A stretch of 64,000 nt of DNA from Paracoccus zhejiangensis (GCF_002847445.1 NZ_CP025430.1:2542001-2606000), one strand, 5' to 3'; shown: positions 36,378-46,746, counted from the stretch's first letter. Program-made: numbers and translations. Notes: generated by a model not told the origin, from the letters alone.

Positions 36378-37499
36378 CTAGTTTCCCGTGTCGGCGGGCT
36401 GGGGATTGACCACCATGCCATTGCGGACGCGCTGCGCGCCCTGCACGATCACCTTGTCCCCTTCGGCCAGTCCTGCGGTGATGACCGCCATGCCGTCGCG
36501 CTGCTGGCCGGTGGTGACGTATTTGGTCGCCACCTTGTTCTCGGCACCCACGGTCAGCACGAAGGGTCCGGTCTGATCCGCCGCCAGCGCAACACCCGGC
36601 ACCACCAGCACCGGCGCATCTGCCGGCTGCTCGATCAGCACCCGGATGGTCTGGCCGTCGATCAACAGCTTGTCGGGATTGTCGAAGGTGGCGCGCAGGG
36701 TCTGGCTGTCGGTGCTGGCATCAACGCTGTTATCGAGGAAGTCGACCGTGCCGGTGCCGTCATAGAGGCTGCCATCGGCCAGCTTCAGCCGCACCACCGG
36801 CGGCTTCTCGAACCCGGCCTTGCGGTATTGCAGCACCTCGCGCTGGCTGGGGGCAAAGACCGCCCAGACCTTGTCATCCTGCACCACCCGCGCCAACGGG
36901 CCCGAGGCGGGCGAGACGATATTGCCCTGGGTGATGGCGCTGCGACCGATGCGGCCGCTGATCGGCGAGGTGATCTGGGTATAGCCGAGGGTGATCTCGG
37001 CCACTTCCAGCCCGGCCTCGGCGATCTGCACTGCGGCATTGGCCTGCGCCAGTTCCGCCGCGCGGGTATCGGCGGTGGCCTGCGATCCGGCCTGGGTCTT
37101 GGCCAGATCCTGCGCGCGGGTGTTGTTCAACGTGGCATTGGCGGCGACCGCCCTTGCACTGGCCAGCTGCGCCGCCTGCCCGTTCACATCGGCCTGGAAC
37201 GGCGCCGGATCGATCTGGTACAGCAATTGCCCGGCCTCGACCCTGTCGCCTTCGGTGAACTCGGGCGCCAGCAGCGTGCCGGTCACGCGGGCCACGATGT
37301 CCACCCGCTCGACCGCCTGAATCCGGCCGATGAACTCGGCGGTGTTCGGCACCTCGCGGCTTTCCACCTCGCGGACCATGACCACCGGCGCCTCCTGCGC
37401 CAGTGCGCCCGGAGGACCAGCGACAAGCCCGGCAGCCAGCAGGAAAGCGGCGCGGAACGTGGTTCTGATGATGTCGAATTCACGCGGTTTGCAAAGCAT
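36378..37499 (-). CDS. RND efflux periplasmic adaptor (membrane fusion protein)
   Basis: A 373-residue HlyD/AcrA-type adaptor. A signal peptide (FRAAFLLAAGLVAGPPGALA) is followed by the lipoyl half-motifs GRIQAVERVDIVARVTGTL near residue 58 and GYTQITSPISGRIGRSAITQG near 165, separated by an Ala/Gln-rich coiled-coil hairpin. The C-terminal barrel and membrane-proximal domains follow. It lacks the lipobox Cys of AcrA. It is the first gene of the pair, with ATG 37499 chosen for the signal peptide; a perfect palindrome lies 165 nt upstream. Confidence 0.9.
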   Translation of the reverse strand: MLCKPREFDIIRTTFRAAFLLAAGLVAGPPGALAQEAPVVMVREVESREVPNTAEFIGRIQAVERVDIVARVTGTLLAPEFTEGDRVEAGQLLYQIDPAPFQADVNGQAAQLASARAVAANATLNNTRAQDLAKTQAGSQATADTRAAELAQANAAVQIAEAGLEVAEITLGYTQITSPISGRIGRSAITQGNIVSPASGPLARVVQDDKVWAVFAPSQREVLQYRKAGFEKPPVVRLKLADGSLYDGTGTVDFLDNSVDASTDSQTLRATFDNPDKLLIDGQTIRVLIEQPADAPVLVVPGVALAADQTGPFVLTVGAENKVATKYVTTGQQRDGMAVITAGLAEGDKVIVQGAQRVRNGMVVNPQPADTGN

Positions 37500-37843
37500 G
37501 GCTGCCCCCAGTTCAAGGCCTCGCCTGCGGCGGGCCCGACGCTCGATTCTAAGGAATACTCTGCCTATGCATTTGCTTGCGCAAGGATTTTCATGCAACC
37601 GTGGCGGGCCTGACGCCATCTCCTGTTCGCGTATCGATGCCGTCGCGTCGCCGCCAGCAGGATAGTTTGCAGTGACTGCAAACTGCGGCCCGGTTTCGCG
37701 CATCGTCATCACCCTGTCAAACGCGCCTGCTAGCCTCGGCGAGAGAAGGATCTTCCCTTTTCGCCACCATCTTTAGACTCCATAAATCACGACTTTATTG
37801 GTAGATTTATCTGGCACACAGGTTCAATCGAACGGAGCGAGAC
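37500..37843. promoter_or_regulatory. Divergent intergenic region, 344 nt, with efflux promoter
   Basis: Gap between the efflux adaptor (minus) and a hydrolase gene (plus). It contains a 21-nt palindrome at 37664-37684 (separate entry), a short CTTGCGCAAG palindrome at 37571-37580 and an AT-rich stretch at 37770-37805 likely to hold the plus-strand promoter. No credible small gene was seen. Confidence 0.5.
37664..37684. promoter_or_regulatory. Perfect palindromic operator upstream of the RND pump
   Basis: Perfect 10-bp arms AGTTTGCAGT / ACTGCAAACT around a single G. Its core TTGCAG-N3-CTGCAA recurs upstream of the EamA exporter gene at 39521-39535, so one regulator probably controls both exporters. 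The regulator is not encoded next to either gene. Confidence 0.6.
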
Positions 37844-38428
37844 ATGACCAAGACGCTGATCGTCCCCGGGCTTGACGGCTCTCGGGCCCCGCACTGGCAA
37901 CACTGGTGGGCCATGACCGATCCGCAGGCGCTGATGGTCGACCTGCCCGAACCCGGACGCCCGGTTCCCGACCATTGGGAGATCGAGTTGGCAGGTGCCA
38001 TCCTGCGCCACCCCGACAGCATCCTTGTCGGCCATTCCCTGGGGTCGATCCTTATCGCCCGGTTGTTGTCGCGCTGGCCGCAGTTGCGGGTCCGTGCCGC
38101 GCTGCTGGTCGCGCCGGCCGAGACCTTCGGCAGCGACCGGATCGGGCAGTTCGGACGCATCCCGGAACAGGCGCTCGGCATTCCCGGAACCGTTGTCGCC
38201 AGCCATGACGATCCGTGGATGGGCTTTTCCCGCGCCGCCGGGCTGGCCGACGCCTGGGGCAGCCGGCTGATCGACCTGGGCCGCGCCGGCCATATCAATG
38301 CCGCCGCAGGCTTCGGTCCCTGGCCCGGGGGCAAGCGGTTGCGCGATGACCTGCTGCTCCGCTCGGCCCGCCCCGCCGCGTTGACAGCTCGCCCCCTCTT
38401 CCGCGACAGGAGTTCGCACCATGCTTGA
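37844..38428 (+). CDS. RBBP9/YdeN-like serine hydrolase
   Basis: A 194-residue alpha/beta hydrolase of the RBBP9 (YdeN) family. It opens TKTLIVPGLDGSRAPHWQHWW, the family signature, with the nucleophile Ser in LVGHSLGSIL near residue 65, the Asp near SHDDPWMGF (about 125) and the His in GRAGHINAAAGFGPWP near 150. Family members are small esterases of unknown physiological substrate. GGAGCGAGAC precedes the ATG. The last 8 nt overlap the following small gene. Confidence 0.85.
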   Translation: MTKTLIVPGLDGSRAPHWQHWWAMTDPQALMVDLPEPGRPVPDHWEIELAGAILRHPDSILVGHSLGSILIARLLSRWPQLRVRAALLVAPAETFGSDRIGQFGRIPEQALGIPGTVVASHDDPWMGFSRAAGLADAWGSRLIDLGRAGHINAAAGFGPWPGGKRLRDDLLLRSARPAALTARPLFRDRSSHHA

Positions 38429-38612
38429 CGGACATTCACATCACGAGCCCACCGACGTCCTGACCCGCAGCCCGCGCGAGGCCGTCCGCCACCGGATCAG
38501 GCCGGAGGAGCGGGGTCACAGCCCGGATGCGGTTGATCTGTGGCGCGCGCCCCTGCATTTCGGCTTCACCCTCGGCCTGATCATGGCCAGGCAGGTTACG
38601 GGCGTCAGGTGA
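38421..38612 (+). CDS. Hypothetical 63-residue protein
   Basis: A small frame overlapping the hydrolase gene by 8 nt, with an AGGAG site 8 nt before its ATG. It encodes a His/Arg-rich protein (MLDGHSHHEPTDVLTRSPR) ending in a short hydrophobic stretch FGFTLGLIMA. I do not recognise it. The RBS and coupling support coding; no homology argument is available. Confidence 0.4.
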   Translation: MLDGHSHHEPTDVLTRSPREAVRHRIRPEERGHSPDAVDLWRAPLHFGFTLGLIMARQVTGVR

Positions 38613-38624
38613 GGCGCAGCTGAC

Positions 38625-39506
38625 CTAGCCGCTGGCGCGACCCTGCACCTTCGATAGCTGCACCATCAGGATGCCGGCGGCGACGACCAGCGCGCCGATC
38701 AGGTCGGTCGGGCCGAAACGCTCGCCCAGGAAAGCGGCGGCGATGCTGACGCCAAGGAAGGGCGTGAGGAAATGGAAGGTCGCCGCGCGGGTGGCACCGA
38801 TGCGGCTGACCAGCCGGAACCAGATGAAGGTGGCCAGCAGGCCCGGCCCCAGCACGGTATAGATAAAGGCCCAGACCAGCGTCCAGGACCACTGGATGTC
38901 GCTCCAGCTTTCAAAGGCGACGGCCAGCGGCAGCAGCGCCACCGAGCCCACCAGCATCTGCAACGCCACCATCATCAGCACGTTCCGCCCGCCACCAGCG
39001 CCGCGCAGCACCAGCGTGGCGACGGTCAGCGCCACCACGGCGATCAGGCACATGATGACGCCCATCGGATCCAGCCCGTCGCTGATCCGCGACCCCATGA
39101 TCAGCGCCACCCCGGCAAAGCCCACCAGCAAGCCGATGATCGCGATCGGACGCAGCTTCTCGCCATAGAAGACCCAGCCCGCCGCCGCGACCAGAAGCGG
39201 CAGCATGGAGGCGATGATCGATGCCGCCGAAGCTTCGACCCATTGCATCGCCACCCAATTCAGGCCGAGATACAGCGCGTTCTGGCAAAGGCCGAAGATG
39301 ATGACCATGCGCCATTCGGCGCGGCTGAGCTTCCAGTTCTGGCCCATGGCGCGGGCGAGGATCACCCCCAGAACCGCCGAGATCAGGAAGCGGATGACCA
39401 GCGCGGTCAGCGGCGGGGCATCGAGCACGATCACCCGGGTCGAGGCAAAGGCCGAGGACCACAAGAGGCCGAAACTCAGCCCCATCAGGATCGCGCGGAT
39501 ATCCAT
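38625..39506 (-). CDS. EamA/DMT-family exporter
   Basis: A 293-residue membrane protein with ten hydrophobic helices in two EamA repeats. The first starts MGLSFGLLWSSAFASTRVIV, the second contains VLGPGLLATFIWFRLVSRIGATRAATFHFLTPFLGV (residues about 210-245) and closes GERFGPTDLIGALVVAAGILMVQL. EamA proteins export amino acids or other metabolites. A TTGCAG-N3-CTGCAA palindrome lies 15 nt before the start, matching the one upstream of the RND pump. Confidence 0.85.
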   Translation of the reverse strand: MDIRAILMGLSFGLLWSSAFASTRVIVLDAPPLTALVIRFLISAVLGVILARAMGQNWKLSRAEWRMVIIFGLCQNALYLGLNWVAMQWVEASAASIIASMLPLLVAAAGWVFYGEKLRPIAIIGLLVGFAGVALIMGSRISDGLDPMGVIMCLIAVVALTVATLVLRGAGGGRNVLMMVALQMLVGSVALLPLAVAFESWSDIQWSWTLVWAFIYTVLGPGLLATFIWFRLVSRIGATRAATFHFLTPFLGVSIAAAFLGERFGPTDLIGALVVAAGILMVQLSKVQGRASG

Positions 39507-39520
39507 TGCCCTGCCTCCAT

Positions 39521-39535
39521 TTGCAGCATCTGCAA
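39521..39535. promoter_or_regulatory. TTGCAG-CAT-CTGCAA palindrome before the EamA gene
   Basis: Perfect 6-bp arms with a 3-nt centre, 15 nt upstream of the EamA start codon. It is the same core as the palindrome at 37664-37684. It also fits a T-N11-A LysR box. Confidence 0.55.
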
Positions 39536-39622
39536 CCGCCGGCTAGCAGCTTGCGCGGCAATTGAAAAGCCGGCGCGATCCAGACCGCCGGGCCATCAGG
39601 CGATGCCGCCCCCCGGAATGCA

Positions 39623-39650
39623 AAAGGCCGCGCCCAACTGGCGCGGCCCC
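39623..39650 (-). terminator. Intrinsic terminator after the HU gene
   Basis: On the minus strand GGCCGCGCC-AGTT-GGGCGCGGCC then TTTTGC, 20 nt after the HU stop codon. Confidence 0.8.
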
Positions 39651-39671
39651 GGAATTTCGCCTGTGACAGGA

Positions 39672-39971
39672 TCAGGCGTTGACGCTGTCTTTCAGCGCCT
39701 TCGCAACGGTCACCTTGACCTGCTTGTCGGCCGGCTTGGTCATCATTTCCTGGGTCTGCGGGTTGCGGACCTGACGCTCGGGACGCGCGCGGCAAGCGAT
39801 CTTGCCAATGCCCGGCAGCGTCACCGAACCACCATTCGCGACCTCGCGGGTGACCACGGCGGTCAGCGCGTCCAGGGCAGCGGCGGCGGATTTCTTGTCC
39901 GAACCCATCTCGTCGGCCAGGGTCGCAACCAGCTGGGTCTTGGTCATCGGTTTCGCGTTCACGTTAGCCAT
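39672..39971 (-). CDS. HU-family DNA-binding protein
   Basis: A 99-residue HU/IHF-like protein. MTKTQLVATLADEMGSDKKSAAAALDALTAVV is the helical dimerisation part (residues 9-40), followed by GGSVTLPGIGKIACRARPERQVRNPQTQEMM, the beta arm with the conserved Arg-Asn-Pro tip. The N-terminal extension NVNAKP and the arm sequence RPERQVRNPQTQ suggest an atypical HU as in several Rhodobacterales. It bends and packs DNA. It stands alone with its own terminator. The region upstream (39972-40120) should hold its promoter. Confidence 0.88.
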   Translation of the reverse strand: MANVNAKPMTKTQLVATLADEMGSDKKSAAAALDALTAVVTREVANGGSVTLPGIGKIACRARPERQVRNPQTQEMMTKPADKQVKVTVAKALKDSVNA

Positions 39972-40120
39972 TAAACTGTCTCCTCAGTGCCCTGTTGAAG
40001 GCGTTATGGATTGCGCCGTTCCGGCGACACAAAGCCTGCTACACACGGTTTTGACTCTTAGATCAAGTATTTTTCGCTGAAAATGCGCGTTCTTGCCCAG
40101 TCTGCAAAGCTTCCGTAGGG

Positions 40121-41605
40121 TCAAAGGAAGGCCGTCTCGCTGAAGGACCGCAACTTCCGGCTGTGAATCCGTTCCAGCGGCATCTCGCGCAGCTTCTCCA
40201 TCGCCCTGACTCCGATCAGCAAATGGTTTGCGACCTGCGTGCGATAGAAATCCGTGGCCATCCCGGGCAGCTTCAGCTCGCCATGCAGCGGTTTGTCGCT
40301 GACGCAAAGGAGCGTGCCGTAAGGCACCCGGAAGCGGAAGCCGTTGGCGGCGATGGTGGCGCTTTCCATGTCCAGCCCGACGGCGCGGGACAGCGACAGC
40401 CGGTGCACCGGGCCGGACTGGTCGCGCAGTTCCCAGTTGCGGTTGTCGATGGTGGCGACGGTGCCGGTGCGCATGATCCGCTTCAACTCGAACCCGTCCA
40501 GCTGGGTGATCTCGGCCACCGCCTCCTGCAGCGCCACCTGCACCTCGGCCAAGGCCGGGATCGGCACCCAGACCGGCAGGTCGTCGTCCAACACGTGATC
40601 CTCGCGCAGATAGGCATGGGCCAGCACGAAATCGCCAAGGCGCTGGCTGTTCCTCAGCCCGGCGCAATGGCCGACCATCAGCCAGGCATGGGGGCGCAGC
40701 ACGGCGATATGGTCGGTGGCCGTCTTGGCGTTGGACGGGCCTACGCCGATATTGACCAGCGTGATCCCCTGCCCGCCCTCGCGCGTCAGGTGATAGGCCG
40801 GCATCTGCGGCATCTTCTGGTCATGCGGCAAGGGCTGGTTCGGGTCGGTAATGACGTGGTTTCCGGGTGCCACGAAAGAAGTATAGCCCATCGAGGGATC
40901 GGCCAGCACGCGGCGGGCATAGGCCTCGAACTCGTCGACATAGAACTGGTAGTTGGTGAAGAGGACGAAGTTCTGGAAATGCTCGGGCGCGGTCGCGGTG
41001 TAATGGGCCAGCCGCGCCAGCGAGTAATCCACCCGCTGCGCAGTGAAGGGCGCCAGGTGCAGCGCGCCGTCGGCATGAGGCACGGCCTTGCCGTTGACGA
41101 TGTCGTCGTTCATCGTCTCGAGGTCCGGCACGTCGAACACGTCGCGCAGGCTGAAATCCAGAACGCCTTCCTGCGGGACATTCAGGTCCGACTGGCTCGA
41201 CACAGCGAAATGCACCGGGATCGGCGTCTCGCTTGGCCCGATCGTCACTGGCACGCCATGGTTGCGGATCAGAAGGCCGATCTGCTCGGTCAGGTAATTG
41301 CGGAAGAGGTCGGGCCGGGTGATCGTTGCCACATAGCTGCCGGGCGTCGTCACGTGGCCGAAGGACAGGCGGGAATCGGTGGGGGTATGGCTGGTCGTGG
41401 TCAGCCGCACCTCGGGATAGAAGGCGCGGTAGCGGGCCTTGGGCTTGCCGCCCTTCAGCGTCTCGATGAAATGATCCAGCAGGAACTGCGTCGACTCGTG
41501 ATACAGCGCTTCCAGGCGGGCGACGGCGGCCTTGGCATCGGTGAATTGTTCGCGCGGTGCCGCGGGTGGCGTCTCGACCGGCAGAAAGCGGCTGTCGTGA
41601 TTCAT
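40121..41605 (-). CDS. amn: AMP nucleosidase
   Basis: A 494-residue enzyme that hydrolyses AMP to adenine and ribose-5-phosphate. An N-terminal Amn domain (about residues 20-190, with RYRAFYPEVRLTTTSH) precedes the nucleoside phosphorylase-like catalytic domain, which shows TLVNIGVGPSNAKTATDHIAVLRPHAWLMVGHCAGLR (residues about 285-320), and DMESATIAANGFRFRVPYGTLLCVSDKP near 415, the Glu that binds ribose. Length matches E. coli Amn. ATG 41605 has GGGAAG at 6 nt; ATG 41611 would leave no room for an RBS. Confidence 0.93.
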   Translation of the reverse strand: MNHDSRFLPVETPPAAPREQFTDAKAAVARLEALYHESTQFLLDHFIETLKGGKPKARYRAFYPEVRLTTTSHTPTDSRLSFGHVTTPGSYVATITRPDLFRNYLTEQIGLLIRNHGVPVTIGPSETPIPVHFAVSSQSDLNVPQEGVLDFSLRDVFDVPDLETMNDDIVNGKAVPHADGALHLAPFTAQRVDYSLARLAHYTATAPEHFQNFVLFTNYQFYVDEFEAYARRVLADPSMGYTSFVAPGNHVITDPNQPLPHDQKMPQMPAYHLTREGGQGITLVNIGVGPSNAKTATDHIAVLRPHAWLMVGHCAGLRNSQRLGDFVLAHAYLREDHVLDDDLPVWVPIPALAEVQVALQEAVAEITQLDGFELKRIMRTGTVATIDNRNWELRDQSGPVHRLSLSRAVGLDMESATIAANGFRFRVPYGTLLCVSDKPLHGELKLPGMATDFYRTQVANHLLIGVRAMEKLREMPLERIHSRKLRSFSETAFL

Positions 41606-41763
41606 CTGCATCTTCCCTGATCATTCCGGCGAATGTGCCAGCCGGAGGCGATGCTGACAAGAAGCCGAAAGCGCCGGGCCGCCGCTGCCACGGCCGCCTC
41701 CGACCCTCGCAATCCACCGCGCCTGCGGCTAGTTTGTCAGGCCAAGGCAACAGGGGCGTGACA

Positions 41764-42639
41764 GTGGCCAAGACGACAGAACCGCAGATGCTGATCCTCG
41801 GCCATGGCTATTCCGCCGGCTTCCTGGCACCGCTGCTGCGCGAAGCCGGCTGGCAGGTCACCGGCACCACCCGCAGCCGCCGGGCCGAGGTTGCCGCTGC
41901 CGGGGCCGAGCCGCTGATGTGGCCGGGCGAGGAGGCGGCGATCCGCGAGCGCATCGCCCGCGCCGATGCCATTCTGGTCAGCGCCGCGCCCGGGCCGGAG
42001 GGCGATCCGGTGCTGTCGGCCTTTGGCGATGACCTGCGCCGCGCGCATCCGCGCTGGCTCGGCTATCTCTCGACCACCGGGGTCTATGGCGACCGGGGCG
42101 GCGAGTGGGTGACCGAGGACTCGCCGCTGGAACCCTCGACCAGCCGGGGCGTGGCCCGGGTCGAGGCCGAGGCGGCGTGGCAACGCCTTGCGGAGGAGGC
42201 CGGCTGGCCCCTGCACATCTTCCGCCTTGCCGGCATCTATGGCCCTGGCCGAGGGCCGTTCGCGAAGCTGCGCGCCGGCACAGCGCGGCGGATCATCAAA
42301 CCGGGTCAGGTCTTCTCGCGCATCCATGCCGAGGATATCGCCCGCGTGCTGATGGCCTCGATCAGGGCCGAGGGGCCGGGCGCGGTCTATAATGTCTGCG
42401 ACGACGATCCCGCGCCGCCACAAGAGATCATTGCCCATGCCGCCGCGCTGATCGGCCTGCCCCTTCCCCCGGCCGAGGATTTCGCCACCGCCGAAATGAC
42501 CCCCATGGCCCGCAGCTTCTATGCCGAGTCAAAACGTGTCTCGAACGCGAAGATCAAGCGCGAGCTTGGCATCAACCTGCTTTATCCCGATTATCCAAGC
42601 GCGCTGGCCGCGATCCTGAAGGCCGAGGGGCACGGCTGA
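41764..42639 (+). CDS. NAD(P)-dependent epimerase-like protein (YeeZ/GalE-like SDR)
   Basis: A 291-residue extended short-chain dehydrogenase relative. The dinucleotide motif is LILGHGYSAGFLAPLL near residue 10, then TGTTRS, LGYLSTTGVYGDRGGEWVTEDSPLEPS near 95 and FRLAGIYGPGRG near 152, as in YeeZ-type proteins. The Tyr-x3-Lys pair is replaced (RGVARVEAE), so it may bind rather than turn over substrate. GTG 41764 is chosen because AGGGG lies 7 nt upstream; ATG 41788 is an alternative. Divergent from amn. Role unknown. Confidence 0.75.
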   Translation: MAKTTEPQMLILGHGYSAGFLAPLLREAGWQVTGTTRSRRAEVAAAGAEPLMWPGEEAAIRERIARADAILVSAAPGPEGDPVLSAFGDDLRRAHPRWLGYLSTTGVYGDRGGEWVTEDSPLEPSTSRGVARVEAEAAWQRLAEEAGWPLHIFRLAGIYGPGRGPFAKLRAGTARRIIKPGQVFSRIHAEDIARVLMASIRAEGPGAVYNVCDDDPAPPQEIIAHAAALIGLPLPPAEDFATAEMTPMARSFYAESKRVSNAKIKRELGINLLYPDYPSALAAILKAEGHG

Positions 42640-42687
42640 CCACGCGCCGCATTTACAACCCCGCCAACCCGTGCTTGATCGGTGCCC

Positions 42688-43911
42688 ATGAAACCTGATT
42701 TCGACGTTCTCATTGCCGGTGGCGGGCTGAATGGCCCCACGCTCGCGCTGGCGCTGGCAAGTGCGGGCCTCTCGGTCGCGGTGGTCGATGCCCGCCCCGC
42801 CGATGCCCGCGAAGCCGATGATTTCGATGGCCGCGCCTATGCGCTGGCGCTGGCCTCGCAACGTCTGTTGAAGGCGCTCGGGCTTTGGGGCGGGTTGGCG
42901 GCGAACAGCCAGCCGATCCTCGAGGTCAAGGCCTCGCAGGGACAGCCGGGCGACGGCGCGGGGCTGTTCTTCCTGCATTTCGACAGCGCCGAGATCGAGG
43001 AAGGCGCGGTCGGGCATATGCTCGAGGACCGCTTCCTCTATCGCGCATTGCTGAAGGGGATGGCGGGAAAGGTCACGCTGCTGGATGGCGTCTCCGTCAC
43101 CGGGCAGGAGGCCGGGCCCGCCTCGGTTACTGTCGATCTGTCCGACGGGCGGCAATTGAGCGCGCGGCTTCTGGTCGGTGCGGACGGGCGGCAGTCGGGC
43201 GTGGCGAGCCGCGCCGGGATCAAGCGGCAGGGCTGGGATTACGGCCAGACCGCGCTGGTCGCCGCCATCGACCACGAACTCCCGCATCACGGTATCGCGC
43301 ATCAGTATTTCATGCCGACCGGCCCGCTGGCGATCCTGCCCTTGCCCGGCAATCGCAGCAGCGTCGTCTGGTCCGAAACCCGCGCGAATGCCAGTGCCAT
43401 CAGCGCCCTGCCCGATGACGGTTTCCTTGACGTCTTGCGCCCGCGCTTTGGCGATTTCCTTGGGCCGATCGCGCTGGCCGGGCCGCGCTTTTCCTATCCG
43501 CTGTCGCTGTCGCTGGCCGAGACCTATATCGCGCCGCGCATTGCCATCATGGGCGATGCCGCGCACGGCGTGCATCCGCTGGCCGGTCAGGGGCTGAACC
43601 TTGGCCTGCGCGACGTGGCGGCCTTGGCCGAGGTGCTGGTCGAGGCGGCGCGGCGCGGCGAGGATATCGGGTCCGAGCCGGTGCTGGCACGTTACCAAGG
43701 CTGGCGGCGCTTTGACGCGACCAGCCTGGCGCTGGGGATGGATGCGGTGAACGGGCTTTTCGGCAGCGACAACCCGCTGATCCGCACGGCGCGGGGCCTG
43801 GGCATGGGGCTGGTCAGTGCGGTGCCGCAACTGCGCCGTGGTTTCATGCGGCAGGCGGCGGGCCTGTCCATTGACCCGATGCCGCGCCTTCTGACCGGGC
43901 AGCCGCTGTAA
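42688..43911 (+). CDS. UbiH/UbiF/COQ6-family FAD monooxygenase
   Basis: A 407-residue flavoprotein hydroxylase of ubiquinone synthesis. FAD binding is shown by DVLIAGGGLNGPTLALALASAG near residue 6, LLVGADGRQSGVASRAGI near 165 (DG motif) and IAIMGDAAHGVHPLAGQGLNLGLRDVAAL near 290 (GD motif with the UbiH-type His-Pro-x-Ala-Gly-Gln-Gly-Leu-Asn). Which ring position it hydroxylates (UbiH, F or L) cannot be read from this sequence. ATG 42688 gives the family N terminus. It follows the epimerase-like gene by 48 nt. Confidence 0.88.
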   Translation: MKPDFDVLIAGGGLNGPTLALALASAGLSVAVVDARPADAREADDFDGRAYALALASQRLLKALGLWGGLAANSQPILEVKASQGQPGDGAGLFFLHFDSAEIEEGAVGHMLEDRFLYRALLKGMAGKVTLLDGVSVTGQEAGPASVTVDLSDGRQLSARLLVGADGRQSGVASRAGIKRQGWDYGQTALVAAIDHELPHHGIAHQYFMPTGPLAILPLPGNRSSVVWSETRANASAISALPDDGFLDVLRPRFGDFLGPIALAGPRFSYPLSLSLAETYIAPRIAIMGDAAHGVHPLAGQGLNLGLRDVAALAEVLVEAARRGEDIGSEPVLARYQGWRRFDATSLALGMDAVNGLFGSDNPLIRTARGLGMGLVSAVPQLRRGFMRQAAGLSIDPMPRLLTGQPL

Positions 43912-43979
43912 CACCCGACCGGCTTGTCGCCCGCCCGGCGCCCGGCTAGGGTCGCCCCGACACGGTGAAAGGGACCGCC

Positions 43980-44899
43980 ATGACCCCGCAGATCATCGGC
44001 CCCGAGGCCGAAGCCCGGCTGGACTGGATCGCATTGACCGAGGCGCTGGCCGCCGGCCATGCCTTGCCACCAGCCGAGATTGCCGACAGTTTCCTGTATC
44101 GCGGCGAGGATACGCTGCTCACGCGCTCGGCCTGGATCGACGGGCTGGGGCTGGCGGTGAAGGCGGCGACGGTCTATCCGGGCAATCCCGCAAATGACCG
44201 GCCAATGATCAACGGCGTGGTGAACCTTATCGATGACGTGACCGGGCAACTGGCGGCGCTGGTCGATTTCCACCTGGTGACCAAGTGGAAGACGGCCGGC
44301 GACAGCCTGCTCTCGGCGCGGATGCTGGCCCGCAAGGACGCGCGGCGGGTACTGATCGTGGGCGCGGGCAAGGTCGGCCATTCGATGATCGACGCCTATC
44401 GCGCGATGATCCCCGACGCGCAGGTCACGATCTGGAACCGCAGCAAGGGCGCGGCGGAAACGCTGGCCGCCGAGACCCGTGCCGAGGTCGCGGGCGATCT
44501 GGCCGAGGCAGTGGCCGGGGCCGAGATCATCGCCACCACCACCATGGCGCGCGAGCCGCTGATCCGGGGCGAGTGGCTCACGCCCGGCACCCATCTGGAC
44601 CTGATCGGCGCCTATCGCCCCGACATGCGCGAGGTCGACGATGCCGCGCTGAAACGCGCCCGGCTGTTCGTGGACAGCCGCAAGACCACCATCGGCCATA
44701 TCGGCGAGATCCAGATCCCGCTGGATCAAGGCGTCATCACCGAGGCTGACATTGTCGCCGATTTCTACGACCTGCCCTCGGGCCGCTATGCCCGGACAAG
44801 TGACGCCGAGATCACCATCGCCAAGAATGGTGGCGGTGCGCATCTCGACCTGATGACCGCCCGCTATATCCTCGATGCCGCCAGCCAGGGAGCCCGCGC

Positions 44900-44903
<4 letters not shown>
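43980..44903 (+). CDS. Ornithine cyclodeaminase/mu-crystallin family protein
   Basis: A 307-residue NAD(P)-binding protein of the OCD family. LVDFHLVTKWKTAGDSLLSARMLARKD (about residues 88-114) is the substrate and dimer region with the conserved Lys and Thr-x-x-Asp; VLIVGAGKVGHSMIDAY near 122 is the Rossmann motif, and HLDLIGAYRPDMREVDDAAL near 205 is the OCD signature with the catalytic Asp. It may be an imino-acid reductase or alanine dehydrogenase-like enzyme. AAAGGGACC precedes the ATG. ATGA overlap to the thioesterase gene. Confidence 0.85.
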
Positions 44904-45980
<1,077 letters not shown>

Positions 45981-45984
45981 GGCG

Positions 45985-46677
45985 TCAGTCCGGCTTCGGC
46001 GCATCCCAGGGGCGCAGGTCGGCCTCCATCCACGTCCCATGCGCGGCATTGGGGAAGACGATCCAGTCCTGGCCCCAGCGATCGGCATGGGCCTCGGTCC
46101 GGGCATATTGCTCGTCCAGCGTGGCATTCGCGAAATCGCCGTGGAAGTCGTGCAGCGTGTCGCCCAGCAGCAGGATGATCTTGTGGTCTCGCGCGATCAG
46201 CGCCCGCCGCTCGGTCTTGGGCGCGCCAAACAGGTGCACCCGGTCGGGCGTGGTCTGCGGCAGGTGCAGCCGCGCGAGCGTCGCCATCGTCGCCGCCTTG
46301 TTCTCGCCGAAACGGTCCGAGACATAGAAGATCGCCACCCCCAGCCGGTCGGCCAGCGCCAGAAACGCGGCCGCGCCGGGGATCAGCCGGGGCGTTCCAT
46401 GCAGCTCCCACAGCTTCCAGGTCTCGACATTGTCGAACCCCTCGCCCGCCATGGCGGCATGGGCCATGACATCGGAATTGTCGAAAACCGTCTCGTCGAT
46501 ATCGGTGACGATTGCCAGCCCGGCGCCGCTGCCGCCATTCGCCGCGACGGCCTCGTTCAGCCTCAGGGTCGCCAGCGCATAGCATTGCCGCTGCAGCGCC
46601 CGCACCTCGGCCGAGAGCTGCTGATAGCGCACCGCCGTCACATGTTCGCGGAGATTGCGGGGCTTGTCGTCGGCCAT
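45985..46677 (-). CDS. HAD class C acid phosphatase-like protein, cytoplasmic form
   Basis: A 230-residue HAD phosphatase of the acid phosphatase class B/C (lipoprotein e(P4)-like) group. Motif I is IVTDIDETVFDNS near residue 61, motif II FYVSDR near 115, the Lys DHKIILLLGDTLHDF near 168 with motif III Asp. There is no signal peptide: it starts MADDKPRNLREH. It is a close paralogue of the next gene upstream (same HGTW/SYGTW ending and WGxxWIVFPNA block), so the pair arose by duplication. Substrate is probably a nucleotide or phosphorylated cofactor. Confidence 0.85.
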   Translation of the reverse strand: MADDKPRNLREHVTAVRYQQLSAEVRALQRQCYALATLRLNEAVAANGGSGAGLAIVTDIDETVFDNSDVMAHAAMAGEGFDNVETWKLWELHGTPRLIPGAAAFLALADRLGVAIFYVSDRFGENKAATMATLARLHLPQTTPDRVHLFGAPKTERRALIARDHKIILLLGDTLHDFHGDFANATLDEQYARTEAHADRWGQDWIVFPNAAHGTWMEADLRPWDAPKPD

Positions 46678-46746
46678 GGAGAATCCTTGCAAGTTGGGCG
46701 CGCGACCGGCCTAGACCCGCCGCGCGCCGGGGTCAAATCGCCGGTC

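Noticed and set aside
35436..37613. A 725-codon plus-strand open frame
   Set aside because: Antisense to the RND pump and adaptor; no recognisable motif.
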